DNA from: Rhizophagus irregularis | Lineage: Eukaryota; Glomeromycota; Glomeromycetes; Glomerales; Glomeraceae | DNA: 64,000 nt | Reading direction: 5' to 3' | Assembly: GCF_026210795.1 (NCBI RefSeq) | Contig: NC_089442.1 | Span: forward strand, 3,872,501 to 3,936,500 | In this document: one piece after another, positions 1 to 10,306 of the stretch | Layout of the letters: each line of letters begins with the position of its first letter | Position numbering within the stretch: position 1 is the stretch's first letter | Translations under genes and position numbers: made by a program | Notes under the pieces: model-generated | What the model was told of the DNA's origin: nothing | The model's database searches: none | Seen by the model: the letters and a program-made list of their open reading frames with translations, nothing else

Positions 1-357
1 TTGGCTAACCTATTAGTTTAATAGTTACCAATAGGGTATATGCCCGATTTTTTAGCTTTCGACCTGTGTGATGTATTTTTATTTTTATATTTTACTTAAT
101 TTCTCACCAAGTATTAATCCTAAAAATGCGATTTTACTACCATTAGATTCACCTTGTTAAGACGATTCCAATGAGATATATTTCATCCTTTTCTGATTAC
201 TAAATCAAAAGTTAGCAAACTGCCTGATTGGTGACGGTATTTGGCGAAAATGCCAATTAGTCACCAATTAGTCACCAACCAGTTACCAATTAGCTACCTG
301 ATTGGTGACCGATTGGTGACTAATTGATGCCTGATTTTTCACTTTTTGACCTGTAAA
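1..357. repeat. Foldback repeat fragments (GGTCACCAATCA family)
   Basis: Two incomplete copies of a foldback repeat. One ends near 72 with a TTCGACCTGTGTG-type terminus and is cut by the window edge. The second lies at about 216-355 and is made of iterated, alternating-orientation CACCAATYA / TGATTGGTG words ending in TGATTTTTCACTTTTTGACCTG. The best-preserved copy is at 13629-13761, where both termini are present as inverted repeats. No coding potential was seen. This is probably a non-autonomous DNA element. Confidence 0.6.
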
Positions 358-1179
358 ACCTAACATTAGTAGATAGGTCAAGTTGTTCAAAAATGTAATC
401 TGATCAAAAATTCTTGCCCAACATCTCATTTATAGATTGAGATAATGCATAATTTATAAGCTGAATGTGATGTTTAAGGTCTTATTAGCAGATTTACTAT
501 AATAACATATAATAATGCCAGTAATAATAACTACTCTTTATTAAAAATTAGGACTTTTAATATTGTTAGTGTTACCTAATACTGAGTTTTTTGTAACCAC
601 TATCTCAACAACAGAGAATCAATTCATGTAAATCCTAATTCAAGATGTTGTTTAATTCAAGTGTGTGCAGTTGGAACAGGTATTAATAATCAATCTGCAA
701 GAACCACTTACATTAGTCATTGCCCACAAATTCTAGGTATCTAACTGGAATATATATTTTTACAATTGAGCCTACAGAGAATGCAGATTGCAGAGTATAA
801 TTTACTGGTTAATACTATATAATTATATTAATTTTATGCAATACTACAAAACTCTATAGTATAGTAACAAAATATAGTGTTTTAATTATTTTATGGTTTG
901 TGCAGAGTTTACTTCTTCATAATTGAATTTAAATCATCTGAAATTTGACCACCAATATTACAGTATAATTAATATTTATAAATCTGTAAAAAAAATTTTC
1001 AAGTATTTCAAGAACAGTATTTTTGGATATATTCTTGGATATTTTAATATTTGTTATACTGTATAATGTGATATTTATGTATTTGAAAATTTGAGATGTA
1101 TACTCAGCAAAAAATACTGTCAAATCAAATCATGCTATACTGAACTCAGCTGACACTATACTAAACTCAGCTAGGCTTT
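358..1179. other. AT-rich stretch without recognisable gene
   Basis: No open frame longer than about 65 codons and no splice-bounded exon pattern that I could support. The sequence is AT-rich with scattered short repeats. Confidence 0.5.
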
Positions 1180-1650
1180 TCATTTCGCCGAAACCCATCT
1201 TATTGAATGGATATTTCGTCGAATGGATATTTTGCCGAATGATCATTTCAATGTTTCACTGAATAATTATTTATTCCATTTGGTTATTTTATTGTTTTAT
1301 ACTAAAATAGTCATAAAGAATTTTTTCTAGAAAAATTAAATTTATCTCGTATTAATCTTTTTTTAACTTACTTTTTCGTGAATAAATGTTTTCAGGATTA
1401 TAAAATTATTTATTGCTTAGCAATTAATATCAGTTACTTGAATGTTAAAGTGATAATATCCTGGAAAAAAAAAAAGAAATCTAAAAATAATTTATTTCAT
1501 TACGCGATGAATATTTTTCATAAAATGTTAATCGCTACCATCTTCGGCGAAATGGGCTATTCAGTGAAATGGATTCGATAAAATGCACTTTCGGCGAAAC
1601 ATTCTTTCGACGAAATGGCTTCGGTGAAATGGATTTCAGAGAAATGTACC
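1180..1650. repeat. TTTCGCCGAATGG foldback element, copy 1
   Basis: The left arm (about 1180-1260) iterates degenerate ATTTCGCCGAATGG words. The right arm (about 1535-1645) carries the complement, as in CATCTTCGGCGAAATGG and CTTCGGTGAAATGG. The core at 1395-1471 is closely similar to 2213-2283 in the second copy, so the two are related elements rather than chance low complexity. The small frame inside it (1378-1581) looks incidental. Confidence 0.6.
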
Positions 1651-2021
1651 ATAACCTATTTTCACAATAAATAGTATTAAATATTAAAAAAGAAAAAAAA
1701 TTATTAACTATTCAGTTATTAGAGTTTAATCAAATTATAGTACAATATAGATGATTTTTAACTGGTAAGTTGACTGTTAGTGAATTTTTTTTGACAAATT
1801 TCTTAACACAGATACTAAAATGTTAACAGTCAGCGGTCATGTCATTTGACTTGCTTTTTACTATATAAAATTTTATTTATGAATAATTATAATTATAAAC
1901 AGTTCTAATATAACATGAAATTTTTTCATAAACTAAGCATTTATATCTAAGAATTATTTTGAAATCAGCTCATCTGTATAGAGTTTTTTACCTTGTCACG
2001 TAAAACCATTTCTATATTTGT

Positions 2022-2424
2022 TTACACCGAATCGAAGGGACGTTTCGCCGAAGGGACATTTCACCGAATGGACATTTCACCGTAAGTAAGTTTCGCTGAA
2101 GCCATTTTACCGAATGGACACTTCGCCGAATGGATATTTTGTCAAATGAACATTTCGCCGAAAAATTATTTATTCTTTATTTGATGATTTTTATTAAATT
2201 TATCTTGTTGTTTATGGATTATAAAGTTATTTAGCAATTAATATCAGTTACTTGAAAGTTGAAGTGATAATATCCTGGAAAAAATATCTCTAGAAATGAT
2301 ATCATTTTCGGTAAAATGGAATTCAGAGGAATGGACGATTCAGTGAAATGGATTCGGACGAAATATCCCTTCGGTGAAACGTCCCTTCGGCGAAATGGCT
2401 TCTGCGAAGCGTAATGGATTGTAA
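2022..2424. repeat. TTTCGCCGAATGG foldback element, copy 2
   Basis: The left arm at 2022-2165 contains about seven degenerate TTTCGCCGAATGG words. The right arm at about 2300-2424 contains the inverse, TCGGCGAAATGG-like. The core is shared with the copy at 1180-1650. The frame at 2231-2428 on the minus strand is made entirely of this repeat and is not treated as a gene. Confidence 0.65.
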
Positions 2425-3251
2425 CCATTTCAAGTTAATGTCAGCCCAGATTTAGCCAAAATTTAAGTACTTTGAGTCGTTAGGTTTTTTTGTTGGATTT
2501 AAAAAAAAAAAATTGCTAAAAATCTTTTTGTACCTTGTACCTTTTTATTTATAACAGCTTAAAAACACTATTATAGAGCTTGAATGTTGAGAGAAAAGGA
2601 ATTAAAGGAATGTGAACTTATTTTAAGAGAATGAGAAGCAAAAATTTGTGTAATTGAATTAATTGAATTATCTAATCTTGAAAACGGAACGTGAATTAAA
2701 TCAAAATTAATGTTTAATTATTAAGCTTAGAATACTATAAAATTAATAATTCAATCAGTTCTAATTAAATTAGCAGTGTAAGAAAATAAGAAAGACTACA
2801 ATATAAAGTATTATTTTATAAACATAACAATATACATTATACAGTATAATAAAATAAAAAGGATGTAAATAAACATAATAAAAATAAATTTAAATTAAGC
2901 TGTTGAGTATAAGAAAATACAACCGAGTATAATATCGTCATACTATACTCAGCAAGACCTTTTTCCGGGAGTTTATTTTTATCAAAAATATAATTTATAT
3001 AACTTTCCATACACCAAATGGTTTCTTGCTTTTCTCAAATTAATAAATATTATTTATTTAATAGAAATCATTATGAAAAATAATTTAGGAATAAAAAATT
3101 AAAATAAAAAATTAAATAACTGAAAATAATTAATGGCTATTATAATATTAATTAATATAAATAAAAGAATTGATAAATTAAGTGTACGATTATGCCCTAG
3201 AGTTAAATGCGTGGAGCTCAACAATAATTACGGATAGTATCTTAGGCCCTA
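2425..3251. other. AT-rich stretch without recognisable gene
   Basis: Very AT-rich sequence with no supportable exon. It lies 3' of the micro-exon gene on the minus strand and may hold its 3' UTR. Confidence 0.4.
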
Positions 3252-4355
3252 TTAGAGAATAATTGAATTATGTTCTTGGTGGTTGTTATTTTCGCGAAGC
3301 TGAAGCTGGGATATAGGCTATTTTCCCTCATGTTCGATACTTACGACGTCCTGTTTGTTATTAAAAAATAAATAAAAATTAATATTTTCAAAAAAAAAGT
3401 GTGGTTAATAAATGCCACTGCGTTAATGAATTAATGAATATACTTACGCTGCAGCCTATTTATTAAATAAAAATTAACAATTAGCAGTTAATATCTTTCA
3501 AAAATAAGTGTAAACATAATAATAAAGATACAAACTATTTATTATTTAAAGTAAAAAGGAAAATTAACGATTAGTATTCTCAAAAACATGCTGTATATCA
3601 ATAATAAAGATAGCGAAGATACTTACCACCTATTTAAAATAAAATAAAAAATTATTCAGTTAGCAGTGAGTGTTTTTCAAAAACAAGCGCTACCATAATA
3701 ATAACGGTTATGAAGATACTTACATACTGTTTGTTATTTAAGCGATAGAAGAAAAATTGCATTTATTAATATTTTTTAAGAACAATAACATTGTATATAA
3801 TAATAATGATAACACTTACCTTCTATTATTTATTTAAAATAAAAGAGAAGATAAAAAAGTTAATATTTTTTTAAAAAACAATAACATCGATAATGTCAAC
3901 ACTTACCCGCGCCTATTTATATACATATATATATATTAAAAAAAGAGGGTTAAATTTAAATATTTTAAAAACATAATACAGTAATAACTGTTATGAAGCC
4001 GATACTTACAGCCTATTTATTTTTTTAAGTAAAATTTATTAGTTAGTATTTAAAAAAATAGGTACCATAAAATAACTACAACAATGAATACTTACAGTCT
4101 ATGTATTATTTAAAATTAAGTAAAAGGAAAATTAAAGTTTGATATTTTCAGTTAACAATGATTCGCGAACTTTTAAGGTTTGATAATAGTAATACTTACA
4201 ATCACCTATTTATTAATTAAGATGAAATAAAAAGGTAACATTTAATTATTTTAATAATCATAATGAAGTTACTTACAGTCTTTTTCAGCAACTGGTAACG
4301 CTAAAGCGGCAACAGAGAAGATAATCAAAAAGAGAAGGAAGATATTGAATTTCAT
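3252..4355 (-). CDS. Putative secreted micro-exon peptide gene (12 exons, about 49-62 aa)
   Basis: Unrecognised gene. Exon 1 (4355-4277) encodes MKFNIFLLFLIIFSVAALA then LPVAEKD, a classic cleavable signal peptide, and ends at a GTAAGT donor. Ten micro-exons follow, each between a T/A-rich ..TAG or CAG acceptor and a donor: 4205-4200, 4098-4096, 4012-4010, 3912-3907, 3822-3820, 3726-3724, 3629-3627, 3534-3532, 3455-3448, 3350-3345 (lengths 6,3,3,6,3,3,3,3,8,6). A last exon at 3317-3252 ends in TAA. All donors are GTAAGT except the one after 3532 (GTATCT). Joined, the frame is open throughout and adds CDYCCAEVCVCCSDV, giving 62 aa. The last 27-nt intron is suspiciously short; if it is retained, translation stops at 3318 after DVVSIEHEGK, giving 49 aa. 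The introns resemble one another, so the locus grew by tandem duplication of micro-exon plus intron units. A secreted effector-like peptide is my inference; transcripts are needed for proof. Confidence 0.55.
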
Positions 4356-4476
4356 TATGTCTTTTGGTAGGTTCACTTTTTTCTTATAGAGAAATTTCTT
4401 GATTTTTTCAAATCGTTAGTTAACCTAGTTTAATAATAAAATTTTTTTTTTGAAAAAGTGTTGTAACTCGAACGCG

Positions 4477-4484
4477 TATTTATA
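4477..4484 (-). promoter_or_regulatory. TATA-like box upstream of the micro-exon gene
   Basis: TATAAATA on the minus strand, about 120 bp upstream of the signal-peptide ATG at 4355, at a sensible distance for a core promoter with a short 5' UTR. In DNA this AT-rich the match alone is weak evidence. Confidence 0.3.
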
Positions 4485-4599
4485 TTATATTACGGGAGGT
4501 CATTATTAAATCACTTGACTAATTATATATATAATAAAGAACAAATAATTTAACTAGATAATGTAATTTTATATAATAAAGGGATAGATAATTTGAAGT

Positions 4600-5290
4600 C
4601 TAAAAACTCTAAAAAAAATAGAGAAATCATTATCATAACTCATAAGCTACACTTAGTGCGATGGGTTATAACATCCTAAATTTCACTTGATGACATTGGG
4701 ATTCAAATCATTTCATCGACAAACGTTTATAATAAACTGTAATTTTTAATTTTTAAATTAAATATTTTTTTTTTTTTAAAAAAAAAGTAATTTATTATAT
4801 CTTTCGTACAAAAATAATTAATATTGTTCTAATTTAGCAATTATAATCAATTTTTTTTATTGCAAAATGATGTGATTGTTGGTGAGATTAACCAGACCTT
4901 TTTACCGAAAATTATCTCAAAACTTACTGACAATGATTTTCCTGATAAGATTTCGACCATTTCACCGACAGGGTTTGGTGGGTTATTTCATCGACAAATA
5001 CTTTTAATTTTTATTACTCAATATATTATTTCCTAATATAATAATCACTAAATACAAAAATTTGATGTTAATGTATTATGAATAATTTCATATCATATAA
5101 ACACTAAATGTATGCCATTTAAAATAATTTATGGGTACGAAACTACGAATAAAAAAGAAAAAATATATATTAATAATTGTAACTATTATTAGAGCTTACC
5201 TTCAAATTACAGTACAATATAAAATTCGGTGAAATAATTTTAGGTGAAATGAACTTTGAGAAGGTGCGCATTCAAGTTTACTACACCAAT
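4600..5290. repeat. Possible third, diverged foldback with ATTTCATCGACA words
   Basis: Words such as ATTTCATCGACAAA (4710, 4984), CATTTCACCGACAG (about 4960) and, inverted, TCGGTGAAATAA and AGGTGAAATGAA (5225-5250) recall the TTTCGCCGAA foldbacks at 1180 and 2022. Too diverged to draw boundaries. No gene seen. Confidence 0.3.
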
Positions 5291-5527
5291 GGCAAAGTTT
5301 ATTGGTGTTGGCAGGCAATCCCCATTGTAAATTCATCCTTGAAAACTAATAGTCATTTCCATGGCAACTCAGATCAGGTAAAGGTGATATATGCTTACCA
5401 TTTGGGTTTATAGGAATTAAGAGATAGGGCCTTTTAGGTATAACTTCTTGCAAAATAAGAGTTTCTGATGATTAATATATATACTATAATCAGTGTTATC
5501 TATATCTGCCATTCAGTGATTCTTCAC

Positions 5528-5655
5528 GAACTAACCTAGACCTAACTAATACTAATCCTACCTTAATATAAATCTAATACTAATATTAACCTAATAATAA
5601 CCCTAATCCTAACCCTAACCATAATTCTAACCCTAACTCTAACCCTAATAATAAA
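5528..5655 (+). repeat. Interstitial telomere-like (CCCTAA) tract
   Basis: A run of degenerate CCTAAT, CCCTAA and TCTAAC hexamers, with the cleanest stretch at about 5601-5650 (CCCTAATCCTAACCCTAACC followed by further imperfect units). TTAGGG/CCCTAA is the common fungal and animal telomere repeat. Sequence continues for tens of kb on both sides, so this is internal rather than a chromosome end. Confidence 0.6.
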
Positions 5656-6297
5656 CTTTAATTTCTATGTCTGATTTAAATTTTAATTACGGAAATTATA
5701 AAGATTTTATCAAACGGTTTAAAAGAAATGATAAATGGATTATATTTTATAAAAAAAATATAGCTTTTTTGTAAGTTTTGAGAAATTATGACTTTATATT
5801 AATTTATTGAAATTTAAATTTAAAATCTTTTCTTTTAGCTTTTAGTTAAACATTGTAGTGCCTGAAGTTTTTTAGCTTCTAAAATGAAAGATATAATGTA
5901 TCATTTTTAAAGAATTTAACCTTCCTACAATCCCTACAGTAAGTATAACATTAAAAGAAAGCAAAATCTGGAAATAGAAGGAAAGCATGGCTGTGAAAAT
6001 TTGTTATAAAAATTTATTTAAAAAAATTAATAATTCTACATATGTCTAGGATACTGCAACTCCTAAAAGGAAAAAAGCATTTATCAAAGATTCAGATTGC
6101 ATACACAATAAGTATTTGTGAAAGACTATTAAACTCACAGAATTTACATATGTAGGTTACCAAATCAGTCATAAAACCCATTTTGATGAAGAATTTGGTA
6201 AGCATTAGAAATTTGAATAAATAGTAATGGTAAAAAACTAATTTTAGTGCAATATATATAATTTGTAGTTATTCCAGTGTACTCTTAAAGTATTCTT
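5656..6297. other. Region without recognisable gene
   Basis: AT-rich, no supportable exons. It separates the telomere-like tract from the small frame at 6298-6447. Confidence 0.4.
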
Positions 6298-6447
6298 CTA
6301 AATGGACCATGAATATGAGCACCATATTTCTGGTGTTTCATTATCATGCTTATGTCTTAAAAGGGCTAATGATTTTCCTATTCTTTCATATAATTCATCA
6401 TGATCAAGTGAACAAAGCTTAAAGTAGGCATTACTATCTAAATCCAT
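6298..6447 (-). CDS. Short open frame of 49 codons, hypothetical
   Basis: Not recognised. An ATG frame on the minus strand starting MDLDSNAYFKLCSLDHDELY and ending ..PEIWCSYSWSI before TAG. Its acidic, Trp- and His-containing composition is unlike the Lys/Ile/Asn/Phe shadows of AT-rich noncoding DNA, and codon use looks like the neighbouring real exons. It could be a small protein, the first exon of a longer gene, or a relic. It lies about 360 bp downstream of the stop of the 606-aa gene on the same strand. Confidence 0.3.
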   Translation of the reverse strand: MDLDSNAYFKLCSLDHDELYERIGKSLALLRHKHDNETPEIWCSYSWSI

Positions 6448-6806
6448 CTTTTACAAGTTGTTTGTTAACGAATTATAGTGAATTTAGCACTTTATAGTGA
6501 ATTAAACAATTTATAGCTATTTAGTTGGTTATATATCAACTTATTATAGAAAATGGAGAAAAATCACACAGTGATCATCAGTTTTACGTGACCTTTGCCG
6601 TGTACAAACCGCGGCTCACTTGATTAAAAAATCACTAACCCAATATGGGCAAACTAATTGTAAAATAATTCTGTTAAATGATTGTATTACAATGTATTGC
6701 GCAATATTTTCCGATGCATATGCATATTTAGAAAGGCTCAAAGATTACATTAATATATATACACAAGTTAATCATATAAGCGAAACGTCTTATTATTCCA
6801 TACACG

Positions 6807-9355
6807 CTAATCCTTATATATATCTTTTAAAATACGTATCCGCCTTACACGTTGTTCACAATCTGCATATTGTTTAAGGATGACAGATGTGCGCCCTTTT
6901 CTATGTAATCTTGATGCTTTTACTGCCAAGTCATTCCGAATAGTTTCAATATGATTGAGTGTTAACTATATAAGGGAAAAAATTAATTAACAAAAAGTAT
7001 CTTTCCAGACAAATGAAATCGGTATGCCTAACTGTCATAAAGTAGCGGTGAAATAGAAGACAAACCTCAATTCGTAACAATGTTACGACTAATTTCTCAA
7101 TCATGAGTAATTGTGCATTTGATTGTGGTAACTTTGTTTTTTTAAGTAAGCCTAGCCTCCACAAACCTCTCGATTTCCAATCCATGGCATAGACGTTATA
7201 AAAAAAGCCTAACAAGTAATATAAATTTGAATAGATGATCCAACAATTGATGATGTGCTTTTCCTGAAAATCTTACCATACGAGTGGACTCCAATTGTAT
7301 ATAATTGTTTGAAATCTGTACACTCCACTCCATTATTATCGATTGCTTCGTGCAATAATACGTCGCGCATTGCAACCATCAAATCAATCTTATCGCTCAA
7401 CTTCTTTGATTTACAGGCCTCTGGCAATCCCCCAGATCGTAACCCAATAACCATTTCAAATCCGTCACATGTAACCCTAAAGTCGCATTTTTGTCCTATC
7501 AGAGACCTGTCTGTTGGTTTCTTCGTTGAATTTGTAATGAATGCAGATGCAATACTTTGTATCTCTCCTCTAAAAAATCATGTCAAAATATTTTATTATT
7601 AACAAATAGAATATAGTTTGGTGAAACCGGGAATTTCAATATCCTTACTCATCGTATATAAACTTCTGGTGATACGTCAGGATGCCTTTAGTTATCATGT
7701 TCGTAAAATTATTGGAGAACATAGCCTCTGGGATCGAGGTTTGTAATCTTTCCAGATTATAAGCGCTTCCATATAGTAAACATCAAAAGTTAATTAAATG
7801 TTATCTAACATGAAATAGAGATGATGAACTTACTAGGCTTGGATTAGTCTTCGTATAGAGTTGATCTTTGAATTTCCCTTCAATCAAGCAAATAGTGGTG
7901 GACATGAAAATTAAAGTTCAGAAATTTAAAGTCATGATAGTAATAAAATCGATGTCATACCTCAATTGTACATTTTTCTATCGCTGTGATTAGATCATCT
8001 GGCTTCTTTCTTATTACCTTAATGAATTCACAAGTCAGCCAATCATCAAACAAGTAAAATGAAGATGTGAGCGCTTGTTACCTCTTGGATTTTATCAAAT
8101 AAGTCGTACAACGTTTCTTCTTGAGATCGCCGTTTTGCTTCATTACTAGTGGTAGTATTATTTCCTCTACTGCTGTTATTAGTCCCTTCCGGCTTATTAT
8201 TGACTTCTTTTATATTTTTAAATTCCACTGTTTTGCTAAAATCATTTTTCATTTCTGACCATTCATTGTCGGTAAACAGTTTCTTGACTTCTGTATCTTC
8301 CCCAGATAAATCAAGTATTCCAAAAAATGCAGGACTGGCAAATAAACATTGAGATGTGTGATGTTAGAAAAAATTTTGCAATCGGGTTACTAAAATAAAT
8401 GCTCACTATAGGTAAGCCTTTGATTTTGGAATTGTTAATCTATAGTTCTCCAAAACTTGAGAGACGTTTTTCCCTGTCGAGAGAATCCACGCATTAAATA
8501 GAGAACTTTCAACTTGTACAGCTTCCGGTTGAGAAATTTCTTCAGTTTCACTCTATTTGAAATAACAAAAAGAGTCAGCCCTCCAAAGCATGTTTGATCT
8601 AACGACCAGTAAGATCTAATTAGCCAATAAAGTATGTAAAAAGAAGATATGTTTTACCTCTTCAATCGAGAAATTCATAGCCTTGACATCTGAAATTTCA
8701 TCATCATAGTCATATACTTCTTCGTCTTCGTGATCTTTGAACTTGTAAGTTGTAAGAGATAAGTTAGAATAAGTGGTGTTGATAGCATATTACGGTGCAC
8801 CATAAAAAGCAATATGGATTAAGTACAAACCGGTTCAGATGGTACATCTTCTTCAAGGCGAATTCGTTTTTCACTAGACGATGAGGCTACTTCATTATCT
8901 TCTCCTATTCTTTTTTTGTCCGATGTGTTTCGCAAGAATTCAGAAAATTTACGTTCTGAGAATACTGTTGAATCGAGTATCCGAATTCTCTCGGCAATCT
9001 GCTTGTCAAGGTGCCGTTGATAGAATTCATTATATAAATCCTCACATTTTTTTCTTACTTCAGAACCTTCAAAGGTATTGCAAATGTCAAGAAGATCCTT
9101 GCAAAATACAGTTATACAACCCGGAAATTTTTTAATAGTATTCTGTGCAATACGCTTTAGAGACGTTTGCCAATCGCAGTAGACAGTGGACCATGGTAAA
9201 ATTATTTCATCGGTTTTCAGACGAAAGCCTAAATAATGTTTTAACTGCCAGAATCGCGCTTCTACCATCTTAAAGTAAACGTAAGTATTTGTTTCATTAT
9301 TTGCTTTAAAATCTAAGTATGTTTTAGTTCTAAGTACTGCAGTCATAATTCGCAA
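6807..9355 (-). CDS. Ten-exon lineage-specific protein, 606 aa, function unknown
   Basis: Exons on the minus strand: 9355-8831, 8741-8658, 8552-8407, 8334-8082, 8017-7961, 7877-7834, 7765-7649, 7569-7277, 7208-7066, 6965-6807. Lengths total 1821 nt, exactly 607 codons, and all phases agree. The N-terminal 175 residues are Tyr/Phe/Trp-rich (VYFKMVEARFWQLKHYLGF) followed by a charged, probably helical stretch (KKCEDLYNEFYQRHLDKQ). The middle is acidic and low-complexity (FKDHEDEEVYDYDDEIS; SSRGNNTTTSNEAKR). The C-terminal third is the most structured: QKCDFRVTCDGFEMVIGLRS, IGVHSYG, then YAMDWKSRGLWRLGLLKK and a Leu-rich helix. I recall this C-terminal pattern from a large family of uncharacterised Rhizophagus proteins, but cannot verify it here. 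No catalytic motif was seen. A second start at 9346 is possible. Short AATTCGC repeats sit right at the start codon. Confidence 0.7.
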
Positions 9356-9370
9356 TTCGCAATTCGCTTG
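9347..9370. repeat. AATTCGC tandem repeat at a gene start
   Basis: Three head-to-tail copies of AATTCGC lie at and just upstream of the start codon of the minus-strand 606-aa gene. Further upstream (about 9423-9448) is a short GATCTGAAT/CATCTGA repeat. They may be promoter repeats; no function can be assigned. Confidence 0.4.
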
Positions 9371-9544
9371 AAATTCCGTAACAGGTAACGCGTTTTTCGC
9401 GAGCTGACGCGATTTTGTATGATCATCTGAATGATCTGAATCATCTGATAGGTCATGTTACACCGATTTTATTGAAAAATAGACAATTTCATTAATTTCA
9501 TTGTTGGTTGTTAAAAATAATGAGGGTACAACTATGCTGAAGTT

Positions 9545-9813
9545 CGAGGACTTCCCTTGATATATTTATTAAGGAGACGCCTTACTTCATGTCTGCTCCA
9601 GGCAATTGGCGGTGAAGTTATGAGTTGCTTGGCGACTAACAACTGTCCGTGACTGCTCCAGGCAATTGGCGGCGGCAGTTGATCTGCTGACTTTGCTGAA
9701 GTTTCTCGTGTCTGCTCCAGGCAATTGGCGGCGAGGACTTCCCTTGATATATTTATTAAGGAGACGCCTTGCTTCATGTCTGCTCCAGGCAATTGGCGGT
9801 GAAGTTATGAGTT
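9545..9813. repeat. 82-bp direct repeat with four copies of a 20-mer
   Basis: The 82-bp segment at 9545-9626 recurs at 9732-9813 with one visible difference. Within and between them the 20-mer CTGCTCCAGGCAATTGGCGG occurs four times (9593, 9653, 9712, 9780; spacing 60, 59 and 68 bp), each containing the palindrome CAATTG. The segment is clearly more GC-rich than its surroundings. On the minus strand it is open (9532-9792) with PPIAWS repeated, but this follows from the DNA repeat. It lies about 180 bp upstream of the 606-aa gene. Confidence 0.7.
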
Positions 9814-9959
9814 AGTAGATATTCAAGTTATTTCTTGATGGTCACCAGCCTCATTGATCATTCAATAGCACAAACGGCGTTAAAATTTCGAAATCCTACT
9901 TTATTATTAAGATAAAAAAGCCAGCTAAGTGATAATACATAATGAAATAAGCGAAATAA

Positions 9960-10255
9960 TGATGCTATCAAAGAGGGAGGGAGTACGCGGATCCTAGGCC
10001 ATTTAATGCGAGTCCTAGGCATCAAGTTATTTCTTTGCTCTCTCCCGATTTTGAAAAATATCTATAACTAATTTGTTCCTATCGTTATTAACTACAAGAT
10101 TCTCACCCATACTCTTTTTCTACAATAGATCTCCGTAATAAATCATTCCACCCATATTTACAGAATTTCCGTCTATCTATATCACCCCACCCAGAGGCGG
10201 GAAGATCGATTAACATCGTGATGACACGCTTCAAGAATCTACCCGAGCAATAAAC
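9960..10255 (+). pseudogene. Possible coding relic ending at about 10252
   Basis: A frame open from about 10095 to a TAA at about 10252 reads DLRNKSFHPYLQNFRLSIS then PHPEAGRSINIVMTRFKNLP, with a composition richer in Pro, Arg and His than local noise. No start codon and no recognised domain; a TTTACAG acceptor-like site lies inside it. Upstream, the short word CCTAGGC repeats. Probably an exon fragment of a lost gene. Confidence 0.25.
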
Positions 10256-10306
10256 CAACTTACTTTATTATTACTTTACGGAATATACGTTTGATCGTTA
10301 ATATCA

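Noticed and set aside
929-1123. 64-codon minus frame
   Set aside because: Ile/Asn/Tyr/Phe-rich, overlapping no splice signals, and typical of AT-rich noise.
7255-7602. 115-codon plus frame
   Set aside because: It is antisense to exon 8 of the 606-aa gene, which has splice sites and continuity on the other strand.
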